A DNA stretch of 64,000 bases. Source: CALDOK01 sp964481655. Lineage in GTDB: Bacteria > Myxococcota_A > UBA796 > JAFGLY01. The stretch covers positions 9,898 to 73,897 of the forward strand of contig CAYZVO010000012.1 in NCBI GenBank assembly GCA_964481655.1, read 5' to 3'. The stretch's first letter is position 1; every line of letters begins with the position of its first letter. A program made the translations under genes and the position numbers. This document shows positions 50,830 through 59,092 of the stretch, one piece after another. Below the pieces are notes generated by a model. It was given only the letters and a program-made list of their open reading frames with translations, did no database searches and was not told the origin of the DNA.

Positions 50830-51653
50830 GCGAACCCGAACACCTCCACCTGAGCACCGAGGCCGACGGCCACCTGGTGATCCTGCGCTTCGACCACGGC
50901 AAGGCCAACGAGATGGGCCGAGCCCAGGTGGCCGAGCTCGCCCGGCTGGTGGACCAGCTCGAGCACAGCGACGCCCGGGCACTCATCACCTGGTCCGAGC
51001 GGCGCACCCGCGCGGGCACCCCCGTGTTCTGCGCTGGGGCCGACGTGCGCGAGCGGCGGGCGTGGGACGAAGGCTCGGTCCTGCTGCACGTGCGCGGTCA
51101 GCGGCGCACCCTGCAGCGCCTGGCCCAACTGCCGCTGCTACACATCTGCGTCGTGGACGGCCTCGCCCTGGGCTGGGGCACCGAGTACGGGCTCACCGCC
51201 GACTACGTCATCGCCAGCCCCCAGGCCCGCTTCGGGCTGCCCGAGACCGGGCTGGGCATCGTGCCCGGCGCCGGGGGTACCGCCGATCTGGCCAGCCGGA
51301 TCGGCATCGGCCACGCCCTGCGCATGGGCATGACCGGCGAGCTGACCGACGCCGATGAGGCCCTGCGCATCGGCCTGGTGCACGAGCTCTGCGCCAGCGC
51401 CGAGGACGCCCTGGCCCGGGCCCGCGCCCTCGCGGAGCGCTGCATCGGCCGCTCCCCCACCGCGGTGGCGGCCTTCAAGCAGGCCGTGCGGGCCGGCGCC
51501 GGCCACCCCGCCGACGTCCGGGGTGCCCTCGAGAGCCGCGCCTACGAACACTGCGTCGCCTGCGGCGAGGCCGCCAGAGGCCGCGAGGCGTTCGAGGCCC
51601 TGGCCAAGGGTGAGCTGGTGGACTGGGGGCCGCGGAGGCCGATGGAGGGCTAG
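50826..51653 (+). CDS. Enoyl-CoA hydratase/isomerase (crotonase) family enzyme
   Basis: The ATG overlaps the preceding stop (ATGA); 275 aa. It has the crotonase-fold oxyanion hole in FCAGADVRE (68-76) and GLALGWGTE (112-120). Both catalytic glutamates of true hydratases are present as Glu120 and Glu140 (GLPETGLGIVPGAGGT). It would hydrate enoyl-CoA in fatty-acid or amino-acid breakdown, or isomerise a CoA ester. FKQAVRAGAG near 207 fits the usual C-terminal helix. The link to the upstream outer-membrane protein is unclear. Confidence 0.93.
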   Translation: MSEPEHLHLSTEADGHLVILRFDHGKANEMGRAQVAELARLVDQLEHSDARALITWSERRTRAGTPVFCAGADVRERRAWDEGSVLLHVRGQRRTLQRLAQLPLLHICVVDGLALGWGTEYGLTADYVIASPQARFGLPETGLGIVPGAGGTADLASRIGIGHALRMGMTGELTDADEALRIGLVHELCASAEDALARARALAERCIGRSPTAVAAFKQAVRAGAGHPADVRGALESRAYEHCVACGEAARGREAFEALAKGELVDWGPRRPMEG

Positions 51654-51718
51654 CGATCCCCAGGGACGCTGGGGGAGGCTCACCATGCTATGTGGGCGGC
51701 CACGCTCGGGAGCGCTCG

Positions 51719-52084
51719 ATGGGTCCTCGCCTCACCTCGTTGCTGCTGCTGATCGCCACGACGGCGCTCGGTCCCGGCTGCCCGGCGGCCGGGGACGACT
51801 GCGCCGGGATGAAGGACGAGGTCGCGCGGGAGAACTGCCAGTTCGAGCGGGTCTCCGCGCTGTTCGACGCGGGCGATGCAGGGTGGAAGGAGCAGCTGGC
51901 GGCCATCCCCAGCGCCGCGAGCAGGGATCTGGTGCGGCTGCGCCTGGCCGTGGTCCAGCCCCAGCAGGGACCGGCCATCTGTGCCGAGGTCGAGACCGAG
52001 TCCGCCAAGGAGCGCTGCCGCCAGGTCGTGGGCCGCCCCCACCTGGCCTCGCCACCGACGCTCCCACCCCAGCGTGCGCCGTGA
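51719..52084 (+). CDS. Small predicted lipoprotein or exported protein (121 aa)
   Basis: ATG 51719 follows GGGAG. MGPRLTSLLLLIATTALGPGC is a signal with Cys21 as a possible lipidated residue, though Pro at -2 is unusual in a lipobox. The mature part has four further Cys (CPAAGDDC, ENC, ICAE, RCRQ) and short helices. It overlaps the next lipoprotein gene as GTGA and shares its style (Cys-containing helical pairs), so they may be a related pair. Function unknown. Confidence 0.7.
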   Translation: MGPRLTSLLLLIATTALGPGCPAAGDDCAGMKDEVARENCQFERVSALFDAGDAGWKEQLAAIPSAASRDLVRLRLAVVQPQQGPAICAEVETESAKERCRQVVGRPHLASPPTLPPQRAP

Positions 52085-53175
52085 TCCCCCTGCTCGCCGT
52101 CCTCGCGCTCGGGTGTGGCGGCGACGCCGCCGATCGCGCCATGGGCACGGTCCCCACCGACGAGAGCGACCCCCTCGCCGCGTGCGCCGCGCAGCAGTTC
52201 GAGGAGATGCGGGTGCTCTGCCACATCCAGGTGGCCGCCGAGGCCGGCGCCGAAGGTGATCTCGCCCTGGCCGAGCGGGCCTGCGCCGAGGTCCCCGAGG
52301 GCACCTGGACCCACGAGTGCCACTTCCGCACCGGCGAGGAGCTGGGGCGCGCCGGCCTGCCCGCCGACGCCGTGTCCCACTGTGCCCGGGCCGGGCGATT
52401 CGCCCGCTTCTGCATCACCCACGCCGCCTGGGCCATGCCCGCGAAGGACGCCCTCAGCGCCCTGCGCCCGGCAGCCGAGCTCATCCCGGCCATGGACGCC
52501 GAGCTCGGCGCCGTCGAGGACGCCCTGCCCGCCCTCGAGACCACGCTCCAGCCCGAAGCCATGGACAGCTTCCGCATCGCCCTGTGGAGCGGCGCCTACC
52601 TGGGCACCGGCCGCGCCGACCCGGCCGCCGCGCTGGGGGCCAGCCCCGGGCAGGAGCCCCAGGCACGATCCGCCTTCATGATGGAGGCCGCCCGCCTGGC
52701 CTGGCCCCGGGGCGAGGTCCCCGCCGACGCTGTGGGTCAGCTCCTGGCCCTGTGGAGCGCCGACGCCGAGGCCCTCGTGGGCGAGCCCCTGCCCCCGGAC
52801 CAGCGCCACGGGCGCTACACCGTGCCCCTGCCCGTGCCCTGCGAGCGCGAGCTGCAGCCGGTCCCCCTGTACGGCGGCGGTCGGCGCATCATGGGAGCGA
52901 CCCCCGAGGACGACCTGCTGATCGCGGCGCTCGAGGCGCTCTTCTTCCGCGACGACACCACCGCAGAGCTCTTCCAGCCCTGGATCGAGGATCCCCGCGA
53001 CCACGTGCGCTGGACCGCGGCGCGCCTGATGCGCATGGCCGAGCCCGGCCCCATCGACATGGAATCCACCCTGAAGGGCCTGCTGGACCACCCCGACGAG
53101 TGCGTGGCCTGGCACGCCCGCGATGGCCTCTCGAAGCGAGCCTGGGCCCGCAAGCCCGGAGGACCACCCCGATGA
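52081..53175 (+). CDS. Predicted lipoprotein with helical repeats (364 aa)
   Basis: GTG 52081 overlaps the previous stop. The signal VIPLLAVLALGC gives lipid Cys12 and is short for a signal peptide, so an upstream start in another frame cannot be excluded. The body has Sel1- or TPR-like Cys-bearing helices (MRVLCHIQVAAEAG, ALAERACAEVPEG, AVSHCARAGRFARFCITHAAW) and a HEAT-like C-terminal part (PWIEDPRDHVRWTAARLMR). It is probably a periplasmic scaffold. It overlaps the dehydrogenase gene by 4 bp. Confidence 0.78.
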   Translation: MIPLLAVLALGCGGDAADRAMGTVPTDESDPLAACAAQQFEEMRVLCHIQVAAEAGAEGDLALAERACAEVPEGTWTHECHFRTGEELGRAGLPADAVSHCARAGRFARFCITHAAWAMPAKDALSALRPAAELIPAMDAELGAVEDALPALETTLQPEAMDSFRIALWSGAYLGTGRADPAAALGASPGQEPQARSAFMMEAARLAWPRGEVPADAVGQLLALWSADAEALVGEPLPPDQRHGRYTVPLPVPCERELQPVPLYGGGRRIMGATPEDDLLIAALEALFFRDDTTAELFQPWIEDPRDHVRWTAARLMRMAEPGPIDMESTLKGLLDHPDECVAWHARDGLSKRAWARKPGGPPR

Positions 53176-54107
53176 TCGTCTTCGTCACCCGCCCCGTGCC
53201 CGATGAAGCCCTCGCCCTGCTGTACGACGCCGGCCTCGAGGTCGAGCTCCGCGCGGTCGAGAGCCCGATCCCCCGGGATTCCCTGCTCGCGGGCGTGGCC
53301 CGGGCCGACGCGTTGCTGTGCATGCTCACCGACCGCGTGGACGCCGAGGTCCTGGACGCCGGCGCGCTGAAGGTCGTGAGCAACGTGGCCGTGGGCGTGG
53401 ACAACATCGACCTGGACGCCGCCAGGGCTCGAGGCATCCCCGTGACCAACACCCCGGGGGCCCTGACCGACGCCACCGCGGACATGACCATGGCCCTGCT
53501 GCTGGCCGTGGCCCGCCGGGTCCCCGAGGGGGATCGCTTCGTGCGCGAGGGCCGGTTCAACGGCTGGGGTCCGATGATGTTGCTGGGCGCCGATCTGCGG
53601 GGCGCCACCTTGGGCATCGTGGGGCCGGGGCGCATCGGCGCCGCCGTGGCCGAGCGGGCCCGGGCCTTCGGGATGCAGATCGTGGTCGCGGCGCGCAGCG
53701 AGCACCCCGACGTGGGGCCGCGGCTGCCCATCGACGAGCTGCTCGCCTGCTCGGACGTCGTCTCGCTGCACTGCCCGCTGACCGCCGAGACCCGTCACCT
53801 GCTCGACGCCCGCCGCCTGGGCCTGATGAAGCCCAGCGCCTACCTGGTGAACACCGCCCGCGGCCCCGTGGTCGACGAAGCGGCCCTGGTCGAGGTCCTG
53901 AAGGGTGGCGGCATCGCCGGCGCGGCGCTGGACGTCTACGAGCAGGAGCCCAAGGTCCACCCGGGCCTGCTGGAGCTCGACAACGTGGTGCTGGCCCCCC
54001 ACACGGGCAGCGCCACCATCCGCACCCGCACCGCTATGGCGACCATGGCCGCGCGGGACATCGTCGCCGTCTCCCAGGGCCGTGAGCCCCAGCACAGGGT
54101 GGTGTGA
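53172..54107 (+). CDS. D-isomer-specific 2-hydroxyacid dehydrogenase (glyoxylate/hydroxypyruvate reductase-like)
   Basis: In this 311-aa protein the Rossmann motif is IVGPGRIGAAVAER (149-162). The catalytic triad is Arg230 in NTARGPVVDE, Glu259 in DVYEQEP and His277 in LAPHTGSAT. SNVAVGVDNID (70-80) is the substrate loop. The family reduces 2-ketoacids such as glyoxylate, hydroxypyruvate or phosphohydroxypyruvate with NAD(P)H. No ACT domain is present, which argues against SerA. The ATGA overlap with the lipoprotein gene and one-base gap to the PfkB kinase gene suggest an operon; dehydrogenase and kinase could handle a hydroxyacid and its sugar. Confidence 0.93.
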   Translation: MIVFVTRPVPDEALALLYDAGLEVELRAVESPIPRDSLLAGVARADALLCMLTDRVDAEVLDAGALKVVSNVAVGVDNIDLDAARARGIPVTNTPGALTDATADMTMALLLAVARRVPEGDRFVREGRFNGWGPMMLLGADLRGATLGIVGPGRIGAAVAERARAFGMQIVVAARSEHPDVGPRLPIDELLACSDVVSLHCPLTAETRHLLDARRLGLMKPSAYLVNTARGPVVDEAALVEVLKGGGIAGAALDVYEQEPKVHPGLLELDNVVLAPHTGSATIRTRTAMATMAARDIVAVSQGREPQHRVV

Positions 54108-54108
54108 C

Positions 54109-55119
54109 ATGGCCCCGACCCAGCGTGACGTCCTCGGCATCGGCATGGCCGTGGTGGACAGCTTCGTCCGCGCGGACGACGCCTTCCTCGAGCGCAACGG
54201 GCTGGCCCGCGGCGGGACCACCTTCCTGGACAGAGCCGCCCTCGTGGCCCTGATGGAGCAGGCCCAGGAGCTGGGCCTGCTGGCCCACTGCCCCGGCGAC
54301 AACGCCCGCAACATGTGCACCGCCGCCACCGCGCTGGGGGCCCGCGCCACCTTCCTGGGCGCCACCGGCAACGACCAGCTCGGCGGCCTGTTCGAGGGCG
54401 AGCTGCGGGCGGCGGGCGTGGAGACCCGGCTCGAGCGGCTCCAGGGTCCCTCGGGCTCCATCCTGGCCGTGATCACCCCCGACGGCGAGCGCAGCTTCGC
54501 CCTGCACATGGGCGTCGCCGACCAGCTCCAGAAGCTGCCGGACGACTACCCCGGGGGGTTCCGCTACCTCTACGCCACCTCCACCACCCTGCTCGAGCCC
54601 AGCGACACCCGCGAGGTCGTGCGCGAGGCCATCGCCCGCACCGCCGAGGCGCCCACCGGCGTGGCCCTGTCCCTCGAGAACGCCCCCTTCCTGCGCATGA
54701 AGCGCTCCGAGCTCGATGCGCTGCTGGGTGGCGATTACGCCCTGATCATGGGCAACGAGGAAGAGATGGAGGTCGCCTTCGGCGCCGGGCCCTTCATGCT
54801 CGGACGCGCGCTGCAGGTCGCCCAGGTCGCGATCCTCAAGCGCGGCGGCCAGGGCTCCACCGTGGTCACCCGTGGTGGCGACCAGTGGGACGTGCCCGCC
54901 TGCCCCGCCAAGCTGGTGGACACCACCGGCGCCGGGGACTTCTTCGCCGGGGCCGTGCTCGCGCGGCTCTGCCAGGGCGCCGATCCTGCCAGCGCAGCCC
55001 TCGCCGGCTCCTGGGTCGCCGCCCGCGTGGTGGAGCTCATCGGCGCCCGCTTGCCCGACGACTTCGACCCCAAGCTGGTTCCCGTAAGCTGGACACCTCC
55101 CGCCACCAGCGCTCGGTGA
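54109..55119 (+). CDS. PfkB-family carbohydrate/nucleoside kinase
   Basis: In this 336-aa ribokinase-fold protein the second PfkB signature is intact: VDTTGAGDFFAGAVLARL with the catalytic base Asp277. GRATFLGATGNDQLG-type sequence (ARATFLGATGNDQLGG) and the anion hole are present. The N-terminal di-Gly hinge GG(S/A)xxN reads PGDNARN (62-68), which is atypical. NEEEMEVAFG is the usual central motif. The closest type by eye is adenosine kinase-like sugar or nucleoside kinases. It is probably cytoplasmic and cotranscribed with the dehydrogenase. Confidence 0.9.
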   Translation: MAPTQRDVLGIGMAVVDSFVRADDAFLERNGLARGGTTFLDRAALVALMEQAQELGLLAHCPGDNARNMCTAATALGARATFLGATGNDQLGGLFEGELRAAGVETRLERLQGPSGSILAVITPDGERSFALHMGVADQLQKLPDDYPGGFRYLYATSTTLLEPSDTREVVREAIARTAEAPTGVALSLENAPFLRMKRSELDALLGGDYALIMGNEEEMEVAFGAGPFMLGRALQVAQVAILKRGGQGSTVVTRGGDQWDVPACPAKLVDTTGAGDFFAGAVLARLCQGADPASAALAGSWVAARVVELIGARLPDDFDPKLVPVSWTPPATSAR

Positions 55120-55153
55120 GCATGTTCGCGGGTGAATACACCCCAGTGCCGCC

Positions 55154-55951
55154 ATGAACGAAAACCTGCTGCTCGCCTTCGGCCTGACCCTGATCGCCGG
55201 CTTGTCCACCGGCATCGGCAGCGTGGTGGCGCTGCTGGTCAAGCGCACGAACACCCGCTTCCTGGCCTTCTCCATGGGCCTGAGCGGTGGCGTGATGATC
55301 TACGTCTCCTTCACCGAGATCCTCGGCAAGGCCCACGAGGCCCTGGGGGAGCGCTTCGGTGACAACGGGCCGCTGCTCACCGTGGTCGCCTTCTTCGCCG
55401 GCATCGCGATCATCGGGCTCATCGATCACTTCGTGCCCGCCCCCAGCAACCCCCACCACGCCGGCCGCGTCGAGGACCTCGAGCCCGCCAAGCGACCGGA
55501 CAAGCTGCTGCGCATGGGGGTGTTCACCGCCCTGGCCATCGCCATCCACAACTTCCCCGAGGGCATGGCCACCTTCGCCTCCGCCCTGGCGGACCCGGCG
55601 CTGGGCATCTCCATCGCCGTGGCCATCGCCATCCACAACATCCCCGAAGGCATCGCGGTGTCGGTGCCCGTCTACTACGCCACCGGCAGCCGCAAGAAGG
55701 CCTTCTGGCTCTCCTTCGCCTCGGGCCTGTCAGAGCCCCTCGGCGCCGTGGTCGGCTATCTGCTGCTGCGGTCGTTCATGGGCCCCGGGGTCATGGGCAT
55801 CCTGCTCGCGGGGGTCGCGGGGGTGATGGTCTTCATCTCCCTGGACGAGCTGCTCCCCACCGCGCGGGAGTACGACGAGGGCCACCTGGCCATCTACGGT
55901 GTGGTCTCGGGCATGGCGGTGATGGCCGCCAGTCTGCTGTTGCTGGGGTGA
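55154..55951 (+). CDS. zupT: ZIP-family zinc transporter
   Basis: The 265-aa protein has eight hydrophobic spans. The metal path is marked by HNFPEG (132-137) and HNIPEG (161-166) in TM4 and TM5, and a His-rich cytoplasmic loop PNPHHAGRVE follows the third span. This is the ZupT branch, importing Zn2+ and other divalent ions across the inner membrane. FSEPLGAVVG-like sequence (LSEPLGAVVGY) in TM6 is another hallmark. It lies 34 bp after the PfkB kinase gene and may share its transcript. Confidence 0.96.
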   Translation: MNENLLLAFGLTLIAGLSTGIGSVVALLVKRTNTRFLAFSMGLSGGVMIYVSFTEILGKAHEALGERFGDNGPLLTVVAFFAGIAIIGLIDHFVPAPSNPHHAGRVEDLEPAKRPDKLLRMGVFTALAIAIHNFPEGMATFASALADPALGISIAVAIAIHNIPEGIAVSVPVYYATGSRKKAFWLSFASGLSEPLGAVVGYLLLRSFMGPGVMGILLAGVAGVMVFISLDELLPTAREYDEGHLAIYGVVSGMAVMAASLLLLG

Positions 55952-56011
55952 GCCAGCCCCCTCGATCCCCGGGTGGTGCCTCGCTATGAGGGGCCTCCAC
56001 CCGAGGACCCC

Positions 56012-56365
56012 ATGCGCGAGCGCGAACCCCAGCCAAACCCCGACGCCGCCCGGCTGATCGCCAGGCTGCTGGGCCCTGTGCTGCTGCTCGCGCTGCTCGG
56101 CGCCCTGACCGCCGCCTGGCTCGGACCCGAGCGCGACGCCGCCCGCTTCGTGGCCCAGCAGGAAGCGGGCCTCGAGGAGCTTCCCCCGCCGCCGCCGCCG
56201 GACAACAAGCCCGGCATCGACAACCGCCAGCTCGACCCCCGCGTGGAGCCCCATGAGCCCCCACCGCCCGCCTTCCAGCCGCCGCCCGGCCACCGGCCCG
56301 GTGAAGGCCCGGGCAAGGGCAAGGGCAAGGGCACGCCACCCCGGCACCCGCCGAGGTCCCTGTGA
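56012..56365 (+). CDS. Single-span membrane protein with Pro-rich tail (117 aa)
   Basis: ATG 56012 follows GAGGACCCC. One transmembrane helix (LLGPVLLLALLGALTAAWLG) lies at about 19-38. A periplasmic, Pro-rich tail (ELPPPPPPDNKPG and RPGEGPGKGKGKG) follows. It overlaps the SGNH gene by 4 bp (GTGA). It has no known family, but its place suggests it spans or organises a complex with the SGNH and MBOAT proteins. Confidence 0.78.
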   Translation: MREREPQPNPDAARLIARLLGPVLLLALLGALTAAWLGPERDAARFVAQQEAGLEELPPPPPPDNKPGIDNRQLDPRVEPHEPPPPAFQPPPGHRPGEGPGKGKGKGTPPRHPPRSL

Positions 56366-57426
56366 GCGCCGAACGCCGCACGACCCTGCGCGGCCTGGGC
56401 GTCATGGCGTGGGCGCTGGCGACCAGCCTGCTGTGCACCCTGCTGGTGGAGCAGCGCGGGCTGCGCTGGGTCCAGGGCGTGGTCTGGCCCACGGAGCTGT
56501 ACAGCTACCAGCAGGTCGAAGACGGCCCCGTGGACGTCGCCATCATCGGCTCGAGCCGCGCGGCCTTCGGCCTGTCGCCCTCCAGCATCGACCGCTGCCT
56601 GAGCCAGGAACTGGGGCGCCCCACCCACACCGTCAACATCTCCCGAGCCTTCGGCACCGCCTACACCCTCGACCTGCTGGCCGAGGATCTGCTCTCGGGA
56701 GCCCGCCGGCCCGAGGTCCTGGTCCTGGTCGCCGAGCCCGAGCTCTTCGACGAGCACAACCCGCGCCTGCCGGTCAACGTCTCCACCACCGCGGGCCTGC
56801 GGGACATGCCCGACGCCCTGGCGGCCGCCTACGACCTGTCGGGTGTCTTCGCGGCCCTGCGCCCCATCGCCCGGGGCCCGGAGACCATAGCCCTGTACCT
56901 GAGCGGCCGCTGGGACACCAAGCCCTGGCTGCGCTGGCTGATGCTGCACCACGGCGGCGGGCTGTACTGCAGCGGTGGTGAGCACTGCCGGGCCCACAAC
57001 CACGCCATGGAGGCCACCCTCGAGGACTGGTGGGACGTGGTGATCACCGGCCTGCTCCCGCAGCTGGATGAGGAGCGCTACCCCGCCTACGAGCCCGGGA
57101 CCGGCCGGGTGCACGCCCACGCCGAGCGCCTGCTCGAGCGCGCGGAGGCTGATGGGACCACCGTGGTGCTGGCCGAGCTGCCCCGCCACCCGGCCTTCCT
57201 GCAGGCCATCCCCGACGAGGTCGAGCCCGCCTACCGCGCCTACCTCGAGCAGCTGGGGTCCGCGCACCCCTGGGTCCACCACCCCGCCATCGACGCCAAG
57301 TGGACCCGCCAGCGCACCTACTACCTGGACGCCGAGCACCTCACCGCCGCGGGGGCGCACAAGGCCTCCAAGGAGCTGTGCACCGCCACCCTCGTCCCGC
57401 TGCTGGCCGCGGAAGGGGGCGAGTAG
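56362..57426 (+). CDS. SGNH-fold polysaccharide O-acyltransferase partner (AlgJ/DltD-like)
   Basis: GTG 56362; 354 aa. One N-terminal membrane anchor (12-30) is followed by an SGNH domain outside. Block I is IIGSSRAAFG with Ser64 or Ser65 as the candidate nucleophile; the closing block is YLDAEHLTAAGA with Asp323 and His326. In alginate and similar systems such proteins take the acyl group passed by an MBOAT membrane enzyme and put it on the exported polymer. The MBOAT gene follows directly with no spacing. The GSSR variant instead of GDS is typical of DUF1574-like members. Confidence 0.85.
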   Translation: MSAERRTTLRGLGVMAWALATSLLCTLLVEQRGLRWVQGVVWPTELYSYQQVEDGPVDVAIIGSSRAAFGLSPSSIDRCLSQELGRPTHTVNISRAFGTAYTLDLLAEDLLSGARRPEVLVLVAEPELFDEHNPRLPVNVSTTAGLRDMPDALAAAYDLSGVFAALRPIARGPETIALYLSGRWDTKPWLRWLMLHHGGGLYCSGGEHCRAHNHAMEATLEDWWDVVITGLLPQLDEERYPAYEPGTGRVHAHAERLLERAEADGTTVVLAELPRHPAFLQAIPDEVEPAYRAYLEQLGSAHPWVHHPAIDAKWTRQRTYYLDAEHLTAAGAHKASKELCTATLVPLLAAEGGE

Positions 57427-58830
57427 GTGCTGTTCAACACCTTCGAGTTCGTGTTGTTCCTGGCCGTGGGCTGGACCGTCTACCGGCTGCTGCAGCGCTG
57501 GCGCTGGCCCCGGCTGCTGTGGCTGCTGGTCATCAGCTACTTCTTCTACGGCTGCTGGAAGCCCTGGTACCTGCTGCTGATCGCGGCCTCGACCCTGAAC
57601 TCCTACCTGTTCGGCTTCCTCATCGACCGTGCCGAGGGTGAGCGCCGCAAGCTGTGGATGGCCCTGAGCGTCACCGCGGACCTGCTGCTGCTGGGGGTGT
57701 TCAAGTACGGCAACTTCCTGCTGGGCAACATCGAGGCCGCGCTGATGCTCGGCATCGAGATGGGTCCCCTGCCCCGCCTGCCCACCGCCCTGCCCGTGGG
57801 CATCAGCTTCTACACCTTCCAGACCATCAGCTACACCGTGGATCTGTACCGGAAGCGGATCCCCAGGGCCAAGAGCCTGCTCGAGTTCTCGGTCTTCGTG
57901 GCCTTCTTCCCCCAGCTGGTCGCCGGCCCCATCGTGCGGGCCAAGAACTTCCTGCCCCAGCTGCTGGCGCCTCCGAAGCACGACCCCAAGGCCATCGGCG
58001 CCGGGCTGTTCCTGATCCTGGCGGGCCTGGCAAAGAAGATGATCCTGGCCGACACCCTGTACGCCACCGTGGTCAAGCCCTACTTCGAGCACGTGGCCGG
58101 CTACAACGCCCTCGAGACCATCGGGGTGCTGTGGGCGGCCAACTTCCAGGTCTACTGCGACTTCTCCGGCTACTCCGACGTCGCCATCGGTGCGGCGCTG
58201 CTGTTCGGTCTGAAGCTCCCCAAGAACTTCGACCGCCCCTTCTGGTCCCAGACCCCGATGGAGCACTGGCGGCGCTGGCACATCAGCCTGTCCACCTGGC
58301 TGCGGGACTACCTCTACATCCCCCTGGGAGGCTCGCGATCCACCACGGAATCCCGGGTCTCCATCAACCTGGTCATCACCTTCCTGCTGGGCGGCCTGTG
58401 GCACGGCGCGGGCTGGACCTTCGTGGTCTGGGGCCTGTGGAACGGTGTCCTGCTGGTGGCCTGGCGCAAGTGGGGCCCGGGTCCTGCGAAGACCACCTGG
58501 GGCAAGGCCTGGCGCATCTTCGCCACCTACAACGCCCTGTGCGTGGGCCTGATCTTCCTGCACGCCGACAGCTTCCGCGAGGCCTGGACCGTGATCCTGT
58601 CCCTGGGGGCCATCGCGACCCCGTTCAAGGGTGCGTTCGGCTGGTTCGGGCTGCTGATGCTGGGCCTGGCCATCGCCCTGCACGCCACGCCACAGCGCTG
58701 GAAGGCGACGTTGAGGGAAGCCTTCTCCATCGCCCCGGCCTGGAGCCTGGGGCTGGCGGTGGTGATCGCGGGTGGGGTGTTGTCACTGTTCGCGGGGTTC
58801 GCGGCGCCGTTCTTCTACTTCCAGTTCTGA
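57427..58830 (+). CDS. MBOAT-family O-acyltransferase (AlgI-like)
   Basis: GTG 57427 follows the previous stop directly; 467 aa with about ten membrane spans. The family motifs are VFVAFFPQLVAGPIVRA, NFQVYCDFSGYSDVAIG, FWRRWHISLSTWLRDYLYIPLGG-type sequence (MEHWRRWHISLS...YIPLGG) and GLWHGAGW with the catalytic His326. AlgI-type proteins pass acetyl groups across the inner membrane for polymer O-acetylation. It completes a unit of Pro-rich membrane protein, SGNH protein and MBOAT. A stem-loop follows 50 bp downstream. Confidence 0.95.
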   Translation: MLFNTFEFVLFLAVGWTVYRLLQRWRWPRLLWLLVISYFFYGCWKPWYLLLIAASTLNSYLFGFLIDRAEGERRKLWMALSVTADLLLLGVFKYGNFLLGNIEAALMLGIEMGPLPRLPTALPVGISFYTFQTISYTVDLYRKRIPRAKSLLEFSVFVAFFPQLVAGPIVRAKNFLPQLLAPPKHDPKAIGAGLFLILAGLAKKMILADTLYATVVKPYFEHVAGYNALETIGVLWAANFQVYCDFSGYSDVAIGAALLFGLKLPKNFDRPFWSQTPMEHWRRWHISLSTWLRDYLYIPLGGSRSTTESRVSINLVITFLLGGLWHGAGWTFVVWGLWNGVLLVAWRKWGPGPAKTTWGKAWRIFATYNALCVGLIFLHADSFREAWTVILSLGAIATPFKGAFGWFGLLMLGLAIALHATPQRWKATLREAFSIAPAWSLGLAVVIAGGVLSLFAGFAAPFFYFQF

Positions 58831-58879
58831 GGAACGCAGGAACCCCGCCCGAACCCGCCAACGCCCTCCTGTGTCGGGC

Positions 58880-58906
58880 ACAGCCCCACGAGCCGATCGG
58901 GGCTGT
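58880..58906 (+). terminator. Candidate terminator after the O-acylation unit
   Basis: ACAGCCCC and GGGGCTGT (arms 58880-58887 and 58899-58906) form a perfect 8-bp stem with an 11-base loop. There is no T-tract, so the call is tentative. The rest of 58831-59092 shows no gene; an AT-rich patch at 59000-59024 probably belongs to the promoter of the surface-protein gene. Confidence 0.4.
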
Positions 58907-59092
58907 CCAGCGGGAGGGACTCCAGCAACGAGCACCAGGTTCGACAGTCCTCGGCGTGCCTGGCGCCCTGCTCGACCCGGGACGGCCGATCCAGGGATGT
59001 ACACATTTGATCTCCACTATATGGGCGGGCTACGGGTAGCGGAGGTGGAGGGAAGCCGCCGCCCCGTCAGATTCACGCCCCAGGGGTTCCCG

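Noticed and set aside
59000..59024. TTGATC ... TATATG as a promoter for the FG-GAP gene
   Set aside because: The two elements are only five bases apart, far too close for sigma-70 recognition.
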